NCBI GenBank assembly: GCA_900548385.1
Contig: URKJ01000066.1
Span: 1 to 13,474, forward strand
From: an uncultured bacterium
GTDB taxonomy: Bacteria; Verrucomicrobiota; Lentisphaeria; Victivallales; UBA1829
Length of the DNA stretch: 13,474 nucleotides
Direction of reading: 5' to 3'
The translations under genes and the position numbers were made by a program. Under the pieces are notes generated by a model, which ran no database searches, was not told where the DNA came from, and was given only the letters and a program-made list of their open reading frames with translations. This document shows, in pieces, positions 1 through 7,468 of the stretch. Every line of letters begins with the position of its first letter. Within the stretch, counting starts at the first letter, position 1.

Positions 1-49
1 ACGAGATGTAGCTCCGTCTCGTGGGCTCGGAGATGTGTATAAGAGACAG
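1..49 (+). other. Nextera i7-side adapter remnant (not genomic)
   Basis: Synthetic sequence. Bases 1-7 match the end of the Illumina P7 oligo, 8-15 (GTAGCTCC) sit in the i7 index position, 16-30 are GTCTCGTGGGCTCGG, and 31-49 are the 19-base Tn5 mosaic end (AGATGTGTATAAGAGACAG). Genomic sequence begins at 50. From memory the index is the complement of Nextera N718 (GGAGCTAC); that detail should be checked against the Illumina table. The GTG at 21 and ATG at 33 in the adapter open a false start giving the peptide MCIRD, a familiar adapter artefact in protein databases. Confidence 0.98.
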
Positions 50-1859
50 GCTGTACACCAGCACGACTTCCAATATTTCCGGAAATGACCGGATGCTGTT
101 TTATGACCGTCTGCTGGCTGAAACGGGAAAACGCGGTGTACGCTACGACGGCATCTGTGCTCACAATTACCGGGTCGGTGCACCCGAATACCCGGTTTCG
201 ATGGAGACGGAATACCGGAATCTCTTTGCAGTTCTTGATAAACACGGTTATTCCAAAGCTCCGGTTTATTCACCGGAGGGAATGCACTGGCTTCCGCTTC
301 GCTGCCGGAGATCTTCGTTTATCTCCGATTATCCGGTTTCGTCCGGACATCTGAACGGGCTTGCCCCCTATACTTACGATCTCAGTTATGCGGAGAAGAT
401 CGGCAGCGCCTATCGCGCCCGTACATGGCTGATCGGACTCAAGCATCAGGACCGTATCAAGCTCATGAACGCCAGCAATTACGGCACATTTGAAATGGAC
501 GCCATGCTGACGCCGTTTGCATTCCAGAAGATTCCCAATACACTCGGCCGTCTTCTCGGCAATGCGCGTTTTCTGGAGGAACTGAATTTGTTTCCGAATA
601 CCCGGTGCTATCTGTTTGAGGACGAACAGAAACGTCCGGTCGCAGTTCTGTGGGCGTGCATGGAAGAGGTCGATTTCGGAGAGGCGCCCGCACCGGATCT
701 TTTTTTCCGTCCGCCTGCCGGACTTGAACTGTTCGATCTGATGGAGGCGGAACATTCGGTCCGGATCGGAAAAGACGGACTGTTCCGTCTGCCGCTTTCG
801 CCATACCCGGTATTTCTGCGCGGAACTGCCGGAAGCGTGAAAGAGGTTGCCGCGATGCTTCGCGCCGGCTATGGGAAATCGAATATTCCGCAGAGACCGC
901 CGCTGACCGTGCGCCTGGCATCGCCGGACTCCGTTAGCGTTACGCTGACGAACCCCGAAAGTTCCTCTCTTGACGGACGGCTGGAATCCCGTTCCGGTTC
1001 GCGTTCCGTTTCGATCCCGCCGGATGCACAGGAACAGTTCCGTTTCCCGCTCGCGCTTCCGCTTTCCGCACGGGCTCAGAATGAGTTTGATTTGATCTTC
1101 CGTTTCCGGAAACGGAATGGAAAAGAACAGGTGTTCCGCTACGATCGTTCTTTCTCCGGGCTTCTCGCCATGCGGAGCAGGACGCCGTTCCGCATTGACG
1201 GCGATCTTTCCGACTGGAACGGTTATCCCGCCATTCCGATGCGGAAACGGTTCCGCGGCAAGCGGCTCCAGCGTCTCGGACAATTTCCCGTCGATCGTGA
1301 TTTTTCCGCGAAATACAGGATCGCATGGGATGAAAACGGACTTTATCTTGCCGTTGAAGTGACCGATGATAAATTCGGTTATGCGCCGCGTCCGCGAATC
1401 AGGGACGGCTGGAAAAATGATTCCCTGCAGCTCTTTTTCGATACGTTCGCCGATGGCCGCGACAATGACCGGAAACGTACTCCCGGTCCCGATGACTGGT
1501 CGTACGGGATCTTTCCGAAAGATTCGGCGGGCAGAGCGTTTGATGTTTACCGTTTTCTTGCGCCGGACGTACAGCTGACGCGCGGCGTTGCCGGAGCAAA
1601 AGCGGATACGCTGGCGGATGATGTGCGCGTTGCATTCCGCAGAACGGCAGACGGATATTGTTACGAAATTGCGTTTTCGCCGAAAAGCCTGGAACCGTTC
1701 CAGCTGAAGAAAAACAAGGTGCTGGGGGTTGGGATTCTCCTGAATGACGTTGATGATCCGACGGAACAGGAACCGCGTTCGCGTCTTGTCAATACTGCCG
1801 GGGCTGAAATGCCGAACGACTGTCCCGGCAGCTGGCCGCTTGTTCTGCTGGCGGAATGA
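50..1859 (+). CDS. Clan GH-A-like glycoside hydrolase with C-terminal CBM9-like domain, 5' partial
   Basis: C-terminal part of a large carbohydrate-active protein; its true start lies beyond the contig edge, and the apparent start at 21 is in adapter. The first ~220 codons look like the end of a TIM barrel: the segment near 261-290 reads APVYSPEGMHW, resembling the beta-7 strand of clan GH-A enzymes, with Glu at 276-278 as candidate nucleophile. The acid/base residue would be upstream and is missing. A beta-sandwich follows (about 700-1170), then a CBM9/DOMON-like domain from about 1185 to the end, recognised by IDGDLSDW (1194-1217), DENGLYLAVEVTDD and WKNDSLQLFFD. Such domains bind sugars. 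GH39-like assignment is possible, but the exact family cannot be fixed from this fragment. Whether it had a signal peptide is unknown. It lies directly upstream of the GH78-like gene on the same strand, so the two are probably co-transcribed. The CBM9-like call is the firmer part. Confidence 0.8.
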
Positions 1860-1877
1860 GAGAGGATGGGATTTTTC

Positions 1878-3989
1878 ATGGATTCTCTTTTGTGGATGGT
1901 GCCGTCCCGTGAAATCGCGGCACCGGCGGTGATTGTTTTCCGCACGAAGTTTCATCTGGAGACGGAACGGGAGTTTCATCTGCGCTGGACCGCCGACGAG
2001 CATGCGGATCTGTTTCTCAACGGACAGTATTTTTGCGACGGTCCCCAACGGGGTACTCCGAATCGCTGGTTCCTGGAGGAGAACGGACGGCTTCTTGCTC
2101 CCGGCGATTACACGCTCACGGTCCGTGTGCTGAAATTCGGCGGTGTGCTGACCGCTCATGCGCAATGTTCCTCGGCATTCGGTTTTTATGCGGAATCGGA
2201 TTTGCTTTCCGGAGAATGGGAATGGCTGGAGGTATCCGGCATTCGCTGGACGGCGTCGTTCCCCGACTGGGCGATGTACCCCCGCGCCGAGGTTCCTGCT
2301 TCCGCCGGTTTTCGTTTCCCGGACGGCGGTGAGGAGGATGTATGGGAGCCTGTCGCTTACCGGCGTGACAGCCGTCCTCTGTTTCCGCGTTCTCTGCCGC
2401 CGATGGAGCGGGTTCCGGAACACCGCTTCCGGACCGTTGCCCGTCCGGGCGGCGGAATTCTTTTTGTTTTCGACACCTATGTCTGCGTGTGGAGCGATTT
2501 CCGGTTTCGCGGCACGGGAAGTGTTGTGATCCGCTGGACGGAAAGCCTGTACGAACCGGGCACGTTCGATTCCCGCGATCTTACCGGAGACAAAGGCGAC
2601 CGGCGGGTGTTTGAGGGAAAGGAGTGGATCGGCAACGGAACGCGTCTTCAACTTCCCGGCGGAAGCGTGCGCTGGTGCGATTTCTGGTGGAAGGCCGGGC
2701 GTTATTTACTGCTGGAGTTTACCGGGACCGCCGTACTGGAGGATGTTTCGTTTTTTTCGACCGGTTACCCGTGGAAGCGGGAGTGGAATGCAAAAACGTC
2801 TTTGCCGGAACTCGACCATGCATTGGAACTTGCCTGGCATACGCTGAAAATGTGTTCGCACGACACATTCCTTGATTGTCCGTTTTTCGAACAGCTTCAA
2901 TATGTCAGCGACAGCCGTCTGGAAGCCCTGACCGCGTTTGTGACGGCGCGGGATACGCGCCTGATCCGCAGCGCCCTGCGTGCATTTGCCGACAGCCAGG
3001 CGGAAAACGGAATCATTTTTTCCCGGACTCCATCGAAACAGGTACAGGTTATCCCCTCGTTTGCTCTGATCTACATTCTGTTCCTCCGCGATTTCTCCGA
3101 GTGGCGCGGACCGGATGAAATTCAGGAATTTCTCCCGTGCGCCCGCGGGATTCTCCGGTATTTCGCCGGGGAAGCGAAGAACGGTCTGCTTCATTTCCCC
3201 GGCTGGGATTGTGTTGATACGCCGGACTGGAAGGCGGGAGACTGCGGCTGGAATTTCATCGACTGGGTCGCCGGCTGGAAAAACGGCGTTCCTCCCGGAG
3301 AGTGCGTGCTCAACATGTTTCATCTGCTGGCTCTGGAAGCGATGGCGAAACTGGATTCGTGTTGGGCGGAGAATTATGAGGATTCCGCCCGGAGAACCGC
3401 CGCGGCGATCCGTGCCGCGTATGAGGTTCCGGGAACGGGGTTCGCGGATGACGAAGCGCATCGGTCTTTCTCCGAACACGCGCAGATTCTGGCGGTCCTG
3501 TCGGAGCGGCTTCCCGATTATTCCCCGGATCTGCCGGGCGCGTCCGAGGCAAGCGTCAGTTTTTCCTATTATTATCTGGAAGCGGTGCGGCGTCTCGGAC
3601 GTGCCGACCTGTTCCGGAGGCGTCTTGAAAAATGGTTCGGCATGGAGAAGGCGGGACTCTGTACCCTGCCGGAGAATTTCGACAATCCCCGTTCGGACTG
3701 TCATGCGTGGAGTTCCCATATCCTGCACCATTATTTTGCAACGGTGCTTGGGGTGCGTCCGCTGGATGCCGCTGCCGGATGCTGGAATCTTGATCCGTTT
3801 CCTGCCGGATTGAATTTTGCGGAAGGGGAAATCCCCCTTGGAAGCGATCGTTTGCAGCTCCGTCTGGAACTTGCCGGAACGGGAAAAATGCGGCTTTCGT
3901 ATGCAGCGCCCGCTGATATTCACCTCTGTTTCCGGGGAAAGAAACTGGACGGGACAAAAGGATATGTCGAGTTCCCGGTCGGAAATTGA
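1878..3989 (+). CDS. GH78-like alpha-L-rhamnosidase candidate
   Basis: Putative exo-acting alpha-L-rhamnosidase (inverting hydrolysis of terminal rhamnose). With the ATG at 1878 it has 703 residues and no signal peptide, so it is probably cytoplasmic. Residues 1-300 are beta-rich, with a carbohydrate-binding jelly-roll look (WTADEHADLFLNGQYF). From ~300 comes an (alpha/alpha)6 barrel containing DCPFFEQLQYVSDSR; its Asp333, Glu338 and Asp345 have the same 5- and 7-residue spacing as the acidic residues of Bacillus BsRhaB (D567, E572, D579, from memory). Glu599 in LPENFD, followed by SDCHAWSSH, fits the base region. A short beta domain ends the protein. It is shorter than many GH78 enzymes (about 900 or more) and lacks the usual Arg of DCPxR. 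Start: an in-frame ATG at 1866 also exists, but AGAGAGG (1859-1865) would touch it, while it lies 12 bases before 1878. The preceding gene stops at 1859, so operon and coupling are likely. Other (alpha/alpha)6 families (e.g. GH95-like) are less likely. Confidence 0.85.
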   Translation: MDSLLWMVPSREIAAPAVIVFRTKFHLETEREFHLRWTADEHADLFLNGQYFCDGPQRGTPNRWFLEENGRLLAPGDYTLTVRVLKFGGVLTAHAQCSSAFGFYAESDLLSGEWEWLEVSGIRWTASFPDWAMYPRAEVPASAGFRFPDGGEEDVWEPVAYRRDSRPLFPRSLPPMERVPEHRFRTVARPGGGILFVFDTYVCVWSDFRFRGTGSVVIRWTESLYEPGTFDSRDLTGDKGDRRVFEGKEWIGNGTRLQLPGGSVRWCDFWWKAGRYLLLEFTGTAVLEDVSFFSTGYPWKREWNAKTSLPELDHALELAWHTLKMCSHDTFLDCPFFEQLQYVSDSRLEALTAFVTARDTRLIRSALRAFADSQAENGIIFSRTPSKQVQVIPSFALIYILFLRDFSEWRGPDEIQEFLPCARGILRYFAGEAKNGLLHFPGWDCVDTPDWKAGDCGWNFIDWVAGWKNGVPPGECVLNMFHLLALEAMAKLDSCWAENYEDSARRTAAAIRAAYEVPGTGFADDEAHRSFSEHAQILAVLSERLPDYSPDLPGASEASVSFSYYYLEAVRRLGRADLFRRRLEKWFGMEKAGLCTLPENFDNPRSDCHAWSSHILHHYFATVLGVRPLDAAAGCWNLDPFPAGLNFAEGEIPLGSDRLQLRLELAGTGKMRLSYAAPADIHLCFRGKKLDGTKGYVEFPVGN

Positions 3990-4008
3990 AGAAATCACAG
4001 AAAGAAGA

Positions 4009-4085
4009 TGGTGGAGTATAGGAGACTTGAACTCCTGACCCCCACACTGCCAGTGTGGTGCTCTAGCCAACTGAGCTAATACCCC
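4009..4085 (-). tRNA. tRNA-Ala(GGC)
   Basis: Reads on the minus strand as a full cloverleaf of 77 bases, including an encoded CCA (4009-4011). The acceptor stem is GGGGTAT/ATACTCC, with the G3:U70 pair that marks alanine tRNAs (c4083 with a4015 on the plus strand). The D arm is GCTC...GAGC. The anticodon stem CCACA/TGTGG encloses loop CTGGCAG, anticodon GGC, decoding GCC. The T arm is AGGAG-TTCAAGT-CTCCT. It converges on the GH78-like gene, whose stop is only 19 bases away. I see no clear hairpin terminator behind it. Confidence 0.97.
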
Positions 4086-4103
4086 GTATTGCTGATGCCT
4101 TTT

Positions 4104-4131
4104 ACTATACATGAAGATTTGGAAAAAGCAA
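4104..4131 (-). promoter_or_regulatory. Probable promoter of tRNA-Ala
   Basis: On the minus strand a -10 element TATAGT (complement of 4104-4109) lies 16 bases after TTGCTT (complement of 4126-4131), a weak -35. Transcription would start about 10-12 bases before the mature tRNA end at 4085. It overlaps an open stretch upstream of the 4216 gene, which argues against that gene starting as early as 4111. Confidence 0.55.
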
Positions 4132-4150
4132 GTGAAAAATCAAAAAAATC

Positions 4151-4178
4151 TTGAAAACATCAGCGGACAAGATATAGT
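4151..4178 (+). promoter_or_regulatory. Sigma-70-type promoter of the GHL6-like gene
   Basis: TTGAAA (4151-4156, five of six matches to the -35 consensus), a 16-base spacer, and TATAGT (4173-4178, five of six matches to the -10). Transcription would begin near 4185, giving a leader of about 30 bases before the ATG at 4216. It is back to back with the tRNA-Ala promoter. Confidence 0.65.
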
Positions 4179-4204
4179 ATGTTCCACAATCACAAAACTC
4201 AGGC

Positions 4205-4210
4205 AAGGAG
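4205..4210 (+). promoter_or_regulatory. Ribosome binding site deciding the 4216 start
   Basis: AAGGAG lies five bases before the ATG at 4216. The open frame extends back to an ATG at 4111, but that one has no Shine-Dalgarno site, would begin upstream of the promoter at 4151-4178, and its extra 35 residues are Lys/Asn-rich and unlike the rest. Confidence 0.85.
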
Positions 4211-4215
4211 CGGTT

Positions 4216-6216
4216 ATGCGGTTTCGGCAGATTCATCTTGATTTCCATACATCCCCTCTCATTCCGGGAATCGGAGAAAAGTTCGATAAGCGGAAATGGC
4301 AGGAGCGTCTTTCAAAAGCGGCGGTCAATTCCATTACGCTGTTTGCAACCTGTCATCACGGATATGCGTATTACAATACCAGGGTCGGGGAACGGCATCC
4401 GCATTTGAATTTTGATCTTCTGCGGGCGCAGATGGAGGCCTGCCGCGAAATCGGAATCGCAACGCCTGTTTATCTGACCGCCGGGATCAACTGCTATGCT
4501 TCCGAAAAACATCCGGAATGGGGCGAGATGGAATATACCGGGAAAATTTATGATCCGCTTTATCCGCATTTTCATAAGATGTGTTTCAATTCGCCGTATC
4601 TGGACTTTCTGTGTGAACAGATCCGGGAAGTCGTCACTCTGTTTCCCGAAGCGAACGGGATTTTCACCGACATCATTCACCAGGGCGGATGCTGCTGCCG
4701 TCACTGTATGGCGGGAATGAAGGAAAACGGACTGGATCCGCGGCTGGAAGCGGATCGCAAGGCGTATGCGAAGATCGTGCTCATGAACTATTACCGCAAG
4801 ACGACCGAAGCCGCGAAGTTCCGGAATCCCGACATGCCGATTTTCCATAACTCCGGGCATATTTCCATCAACAGCGATGATATTCTTTCCTATTTCAGCC
4901 ATCTGGAACTCGAATCCCTGCCGACGGGCGGATGGGGATACGATCATTATCCGATGTCCGCCGCGTACTGCCGCAATCTCGGCAAGGAGTTTCTCGGAAT
5001 GACCGGAAAATTCCATACCACATGGGGCGAGTTCGGCGGATTCAAACACCCGAACGCCTTGCGGTACGAGTGTGCCGCAATGATCGCGAACGGGTCCAAA
5101 TGCAGTGTCGGGGACCAGCTTCATCCGTCGGGGGAACTGGACGAAAGCACTTATGAGATCGTCGGCGCGGCGTACCGCGAGGTCCGCGAGAAAGAGGCGT
5201 GGTGCGATCATGTCGTCTCCGCCGCGAATCTGGCGATTCTGAGCGGCAGTCTGCCGGAACGTCCCGGAACCGGGCGTACCCTGCCCGGAGATACCGGTGC
5301 CGCGCGCATTCTGCTGGAGGCGCATATTCCGTTTGACATTGTCGATTCCCGGATGGATTGGGGCAGATACCGTTTTCTGCTGCTGGCGGACGACGTCCGC
5401 ATCACTCCGGAAATCTGCGAAAAGCTGAACCGGTTCCGGGCGGCGGGCGGAAAACTCATACTCTCCGGTTGGAGCGGAATGGATTTGCAGGAAGACCGCT
5501 TCCTGCCGGATCTCGGACTGGTGCATGAAGGCGTTTCGCCCTATTCGCCCGATTATGTCCTTGCCGCGCCGGAGTTCGCGCCGGAATGCCTGACCACGCC
5601 GTTCGTCATGTATCAGCCGTCGCAGCGGATCAAAGCGAAGTCGGGTGTGTCGCTCGGCAGAATCTATGATCCTTATTTCAACCGCCGCTACGACCATTTC
5701 TGCAGTCATCAGCACACTCCGTACCGTCCGGAGCCGACCGGATATGACGCCGGGGTGATGACGGATGACCTTCTGTATTTTGCGCATCCGGTATTCACCG
5801 TTTACCGCGCTTATGGACAGGTTTTGCTGAAAGAGTTCATTGTCAAGGCTCTGCGCCGTTTTATCGGCGCGGAACTTCTGATTGATGTTTCCCTGCCGTC
5901 GCAGGGACGTGTCACGCTGATGACACAGCCGGAGAAAAAACGCCATGTTCTGCATCTGCTTTATGCCAATACGATCCTGCGGGGCGGCGAAGTGGCACTT
6001 TCCGGCGGAACGGTTTCCGGACGTTCGGCGCTGGAAGTGATTGAGGAATTGAACCCGACCGGTCCGGTGCGGGTATCCCTGAAACTGAATACTCCGGTTC
6101 GCTCGGTGCGGCTGGTCCCCGCGGAAACGGAACTCCCGTTCCGGGTGACCGGCGGACGAATCGAATTCGAGGTTCCGTCGTTCACCTGTCATCAGATGGT
6201 GGAACTGGCATACTGA
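4216..6216 (+). CDS. Putative glycoside hydrolase, GHL6/GH42-like, with beta-galactosidase trimerisation-like domain
   Basis: A 666-residue protein without signal peptide, probably a cytoplasmic sugar hydrolase of unproven specificity. The N-terminal (beta/alpha)8-like part (residues 1-~335) starts FRQIHLDFHTS and carries LFATCHHGYAYYNT, a style I associate with Pfam's hypothetical glycosyl hydrolase 6. FTDI (Asp152) is a candidate catalytic residue, followed by a cysteine cluster CCCRHC (159-164) that might bind a metal. Other conserved-looking acids are Glu231/Glu233 in HLELESLPTGGWGYDHYP and Glu272 in WGEFGG. Residues ~336-450 (ANLAILSG...YRFLLLADDVRIT...GGKLILSGWSG) look like the class-I glutamine amidotransferase-like trimerisation domain of GH42 enzymes. 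A beta-rich C-terminus follows. It is monocistronic: own promoter, own terminator, tRNA genes on both sides. Databases often label such proteins alpha-L-fucosidase or beta-galactosidase by weak similarity; neither activity is shown here. Confidence 0.82.
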   Translation: MRFRQIHLDFHTSPLIPGIGEKFDKRKWQERLSKAAVNSITLFATCHHGYAYYNTRVGERHPHLNFDLLRAQMEACREIGIATPVYLTAGINCYASEKHPEWGEMEYTGKIYDPLYPHFHKMCFNSPYLDFLCEQIREVVTLFPEANGIFTDIIHQGGCCCRHCMAGMKENGLDPRLEADRKAYAKIVLMNYYRKTTEAAKFRNPDMPIFHNSGHISINSDDILSYFSHLELESLPTGGWGYDHYPMSAAYCRNLGKEFLGMTGKFHTTWGEFGGFKHPNALRYECAAMIANGSKCSVGDQLHPSGELDESTYEIVGAAYREVREKEAWCDHVVSAANLAILSGSLPERPGTGRTLPGDTGAARILLEAHIPFDIVDSRMDWGRYRFLLLADDVRITPEICEKLNRFRAAGGKLILSGWSGMDLQEDRFLPDLGLVHEGVSPYSPDYVLAAPEFAPECLTTPFVMYQPSQRIKAKSGVSLGRIYDPYFNRRYDHFCSHQHTPYRPEPTGYDAGVMTDDLLYFAHPVFTVYRAYGQVLLKEFIVKALRRFIGAELLIDVSLPSQGRVTLMTQPEKKRHVLHLLYANTILRGGEVALSGGTVSGRSALEVIEELNPTGPVRVSLKLNTPVRSVRLVPAETELPFRVTGGRIEFEVPSFTCHQMVELAY

Positions 6217-6243
6217 ATTAAAACAGAACAAACGGTACTGTCC

Positions 6244-6286
6244 TGTGCGCATTCGGCTTCGACCCGGTGCGCACATTTATTTTTTG
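6244..6286 (+). terminator. Rho-independent terminator after the GHL6-like gene
   Basis: A perfect 8-bp stem TGTGCGCA (6244-6251) / TGCGCACA (6268-6275) encloses 16 bases that can add a small inner GG/CC helix, and is followed at once by TTTATTTTTT (6276-6285). It lies 28 bases after the stop codon at 6216. Confidence 0.85.
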
Positions 6287-6345
6287 CCCAAAAACAATTC
6301 CGGAACAAGAATAACGATTACCAAAGGTGAGGAAAAAGAGGAAAG

Positions 6346-6431
6346 TGGTGCCGACGAAAGGACTTGAACCTTCACCCGCGTACACGGACTGCGACCTGAA
6401 CGCAGCGCGTCTGCCATTCCGCCACGTCGGC
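6346..6431 (-). tRNA. tRNA-Leu(CAG)
   Basis: Minus-strand class II tRNA of 86 bases with encoded CCA (6346-6348) and discriminator A, as expected for leucine. The acceptor stem is GCCGACG/CGTCGGC. The anticodon stem CTGCG/CGCAG encloses loop TTCAGGT, anticodon CAG, decoding CUG. A long variable arm (CCGT-GTAC-GCGG) precedes the T arm GAAGG-TTCAAGT-CCTTT. T-rich pyrimidine runs follow the 3' end on the minus strand, but there is no clear hairpin. Confidence 0.97.
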
Positions 6432-6447
6432 ACTTTCAATGAGACTT

Positions 6448-6475
6448 AATATATACGGAATTCGTGATTTGTCAA
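6448..6475 (-). promoter_or_regulatory. Strong promoter of tRNA-Leu
   Basis: On the minus strand a perfect -35 TTGACA (complement of 6470-6475) is followed after 16 bases by TATATT (complement of 6448-6453, five of six to the -10 consensus). The predicted start near 6441 is about ten bases before the mature tRNA end at 6431. Confidence 0.8.
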
Positions 6476-6570
6476 GCGCAATTCGGAAAAAAACGCTGTT
6501 TTCAATAAAAGTTTCCGGAGATTTGAGCGGAACGGTTTGGACTGGATTAATATTTTCCCGCAAATCGAAC

Positions 6571-6606
6571 GTCTGTTTATGCCAGACAATTTATTTTTTC
6601 TTTTTT
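6571..6606 (+). other. Small inverted repeat with following T-rich run
   Basis: GTCTG (6571-6575) and CAGAC (6583-6587) form a 5-bp stem with a 7-base loop, followed by AATTTATTTTTTCTTTTTT. It could be a weak terminator for read-through from the left, or an operator, since it lies 24-40 bases upstream of the -10 at 6611. The stem is short, so either role is tentative. The rest of 6476-6640 shows nothing else I recognise. Confidence 0.35.
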
Positions 6607-6610
6607 GGTG

Positions 6611-6616
6611 TATAAT
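6611..6616 (+). promoter_or_regulatory. -10 element of the pseudopilin/GH5-like operon
   Basis: A perfect TATAAT preceded directly by TG. No good -35 hexamer stands 16-18 bases upstream (AATTTA is there), so activator help or an AT-rich upstream region may matter. Transcription would start near 6623, about 31 bases before the ATG at 6654. Confidence 0.6.
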
Positions 6617-6653
6617 AAGGACAGAGCAAAAATCATAACAAAAAGGAATCAGT

Positions 6654-7442
6654 ATGATGAAAAACAGAATGAAACCGAGTTTTGAACTGGGGACCGTGAG
6701 GGGGAAATGTGGATTCACCCTTGTGGAGCTCCTCGTTGTAATTGCCGTGATCGCGATCCTGGCGGGCATGCTTCTGCCCGCGCTGAATGCGGCAAGGGAG
6801 AAAGGGCGGGCGGCATCCTGCACCTCGAATCTCAAGCAGATCGGGGTCGCTTATGCGGCGTATGTTGCGGACAGTGACGATTACATGAATCCGATCCTGA
6901 CTGAGAGGAACGGTTCTCTTGGAACGCCTCACTGGGGAATGCGGCTGATCCGTTATCATGAAACGACCTGGAAAGAAGAAAAAGGAAAGGGGTATCTGGA
7001 CAGTTCCGCGTTGCGTTGTCCCTCCATGCCGGCGGTTGCGGAGGATTTCTGGGCTGAGACTCCCCATTATGGTGCAAATTGTTATTTGATGAATGCCTGG
7101 AACGCCACGACGGGATCTGTTCCGGAAAATCTGTCGCTGAGAATCACCTCTCTGAAAAATCCTTCCCAGAAAATCCTGATCGCCGAAACATGGCGTCAGG
7201 CCGCCGATGGAACATTGAATTTGGATGAAGGGCAGTACAGGTTTCATATCGGCGTTTCTAATGTCAGCAGTCTTTATTACGGACGTCCGGCAGGGCGCCA
7301 TGCGAAAGATTGCGGCGTTTTGTTCGGCGATATGCACGTGGGAAAATTCAAACTCCTCAATCCGCTGGATCCCTATACCAGTGAACCTTTCCTGCCATCA
7401 ATGACAGCTACGACCAAGCGGCATAACCGCTGGTGGGAATAA
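6654..7442 (+). CDS. Pseudopilin-like protein, prepilin-type leader, H-X9-DG family (variant DM)
   Basis: A 262-residue protein of the large PVC-group family with a type IV pilin/type II secretion leader and a globular C-terminus. An unusually long 20-residue leader ends in Gly20, before FTLVELLVVIAVIAILAGMLLPAL (21-44); Glu25 is the +5 Glu of mature pseudopilins. Prepilin peptidase should cut between Gly20 and Phe21. CTSNLKQIG (56-64) is typical of the family. Near the end RHAKDCGVLFGDM places His216 nine residues before Asp226, but the usual Gly of the H-X9-DG motif is Met227. AAGGA (6643-6647) lies six bases before the ATG at 6654; the next codon is also ATG. The secreted GH5-like gene follows 26 bases after the stop, so they are likely co-transcribed. 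A role as secretion-system or surface-fibre component is inferred; partners are not in this window. Confidence 0.9.
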   Translation: MMKNRMKPSFELGTVRGKCGFTLVELLVVIAVIAILAGMLLPALNAAREKGRAASCTSNLKQIGVAYAAYVADSDDYMNPILTERNGSLGTPHWGMRLIRYHETTWKEEKGKGYLDSSALRCPSMPAVAEDFWAETPHYGANCYLMNAWNATTGSVPENLSLRITSLKNPSQKILIAETWRQAADGTLNLDEGQYRFHIGVSNVSSLYYGRPAGRHAKDCGVLFGDMHVGKFKLLNPLDPYTSEPFLPSMTATTKRHNRWWE

Positions 7443-7468
7443 TAACGCGCAAAAACAGGAGATGAAAA

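Noticed and set aside
270..2651. 793-codon open frame on the minus strand across the first two genes
   Set aside because: It is codon-aligned with both sense genes, spans their junction, has an Arg/His-rich low-complexity composition, no recognisable domain, and the sense strand has clear family motifs.
4111..4215. N-terminal extension of the GHL6-like protein from the ATG at 4111
   Set aside because: No ribosome binding site, the region holds two promoters, and AAGGAG five bases before 4216 marks the better start.
4312..6276. 654-codon minus-strand open frame opposite the GHL6-like gene
   Set aside because: Codon-aligned shadow of the sense gene with no domain, running through its terminator.
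4009..6431. tRNA genes as attachment sites of a mobile element
   Set aside because: No integrase, no second copy of a tRNA 3' end and no composition break visible; kept only as a comparative question.
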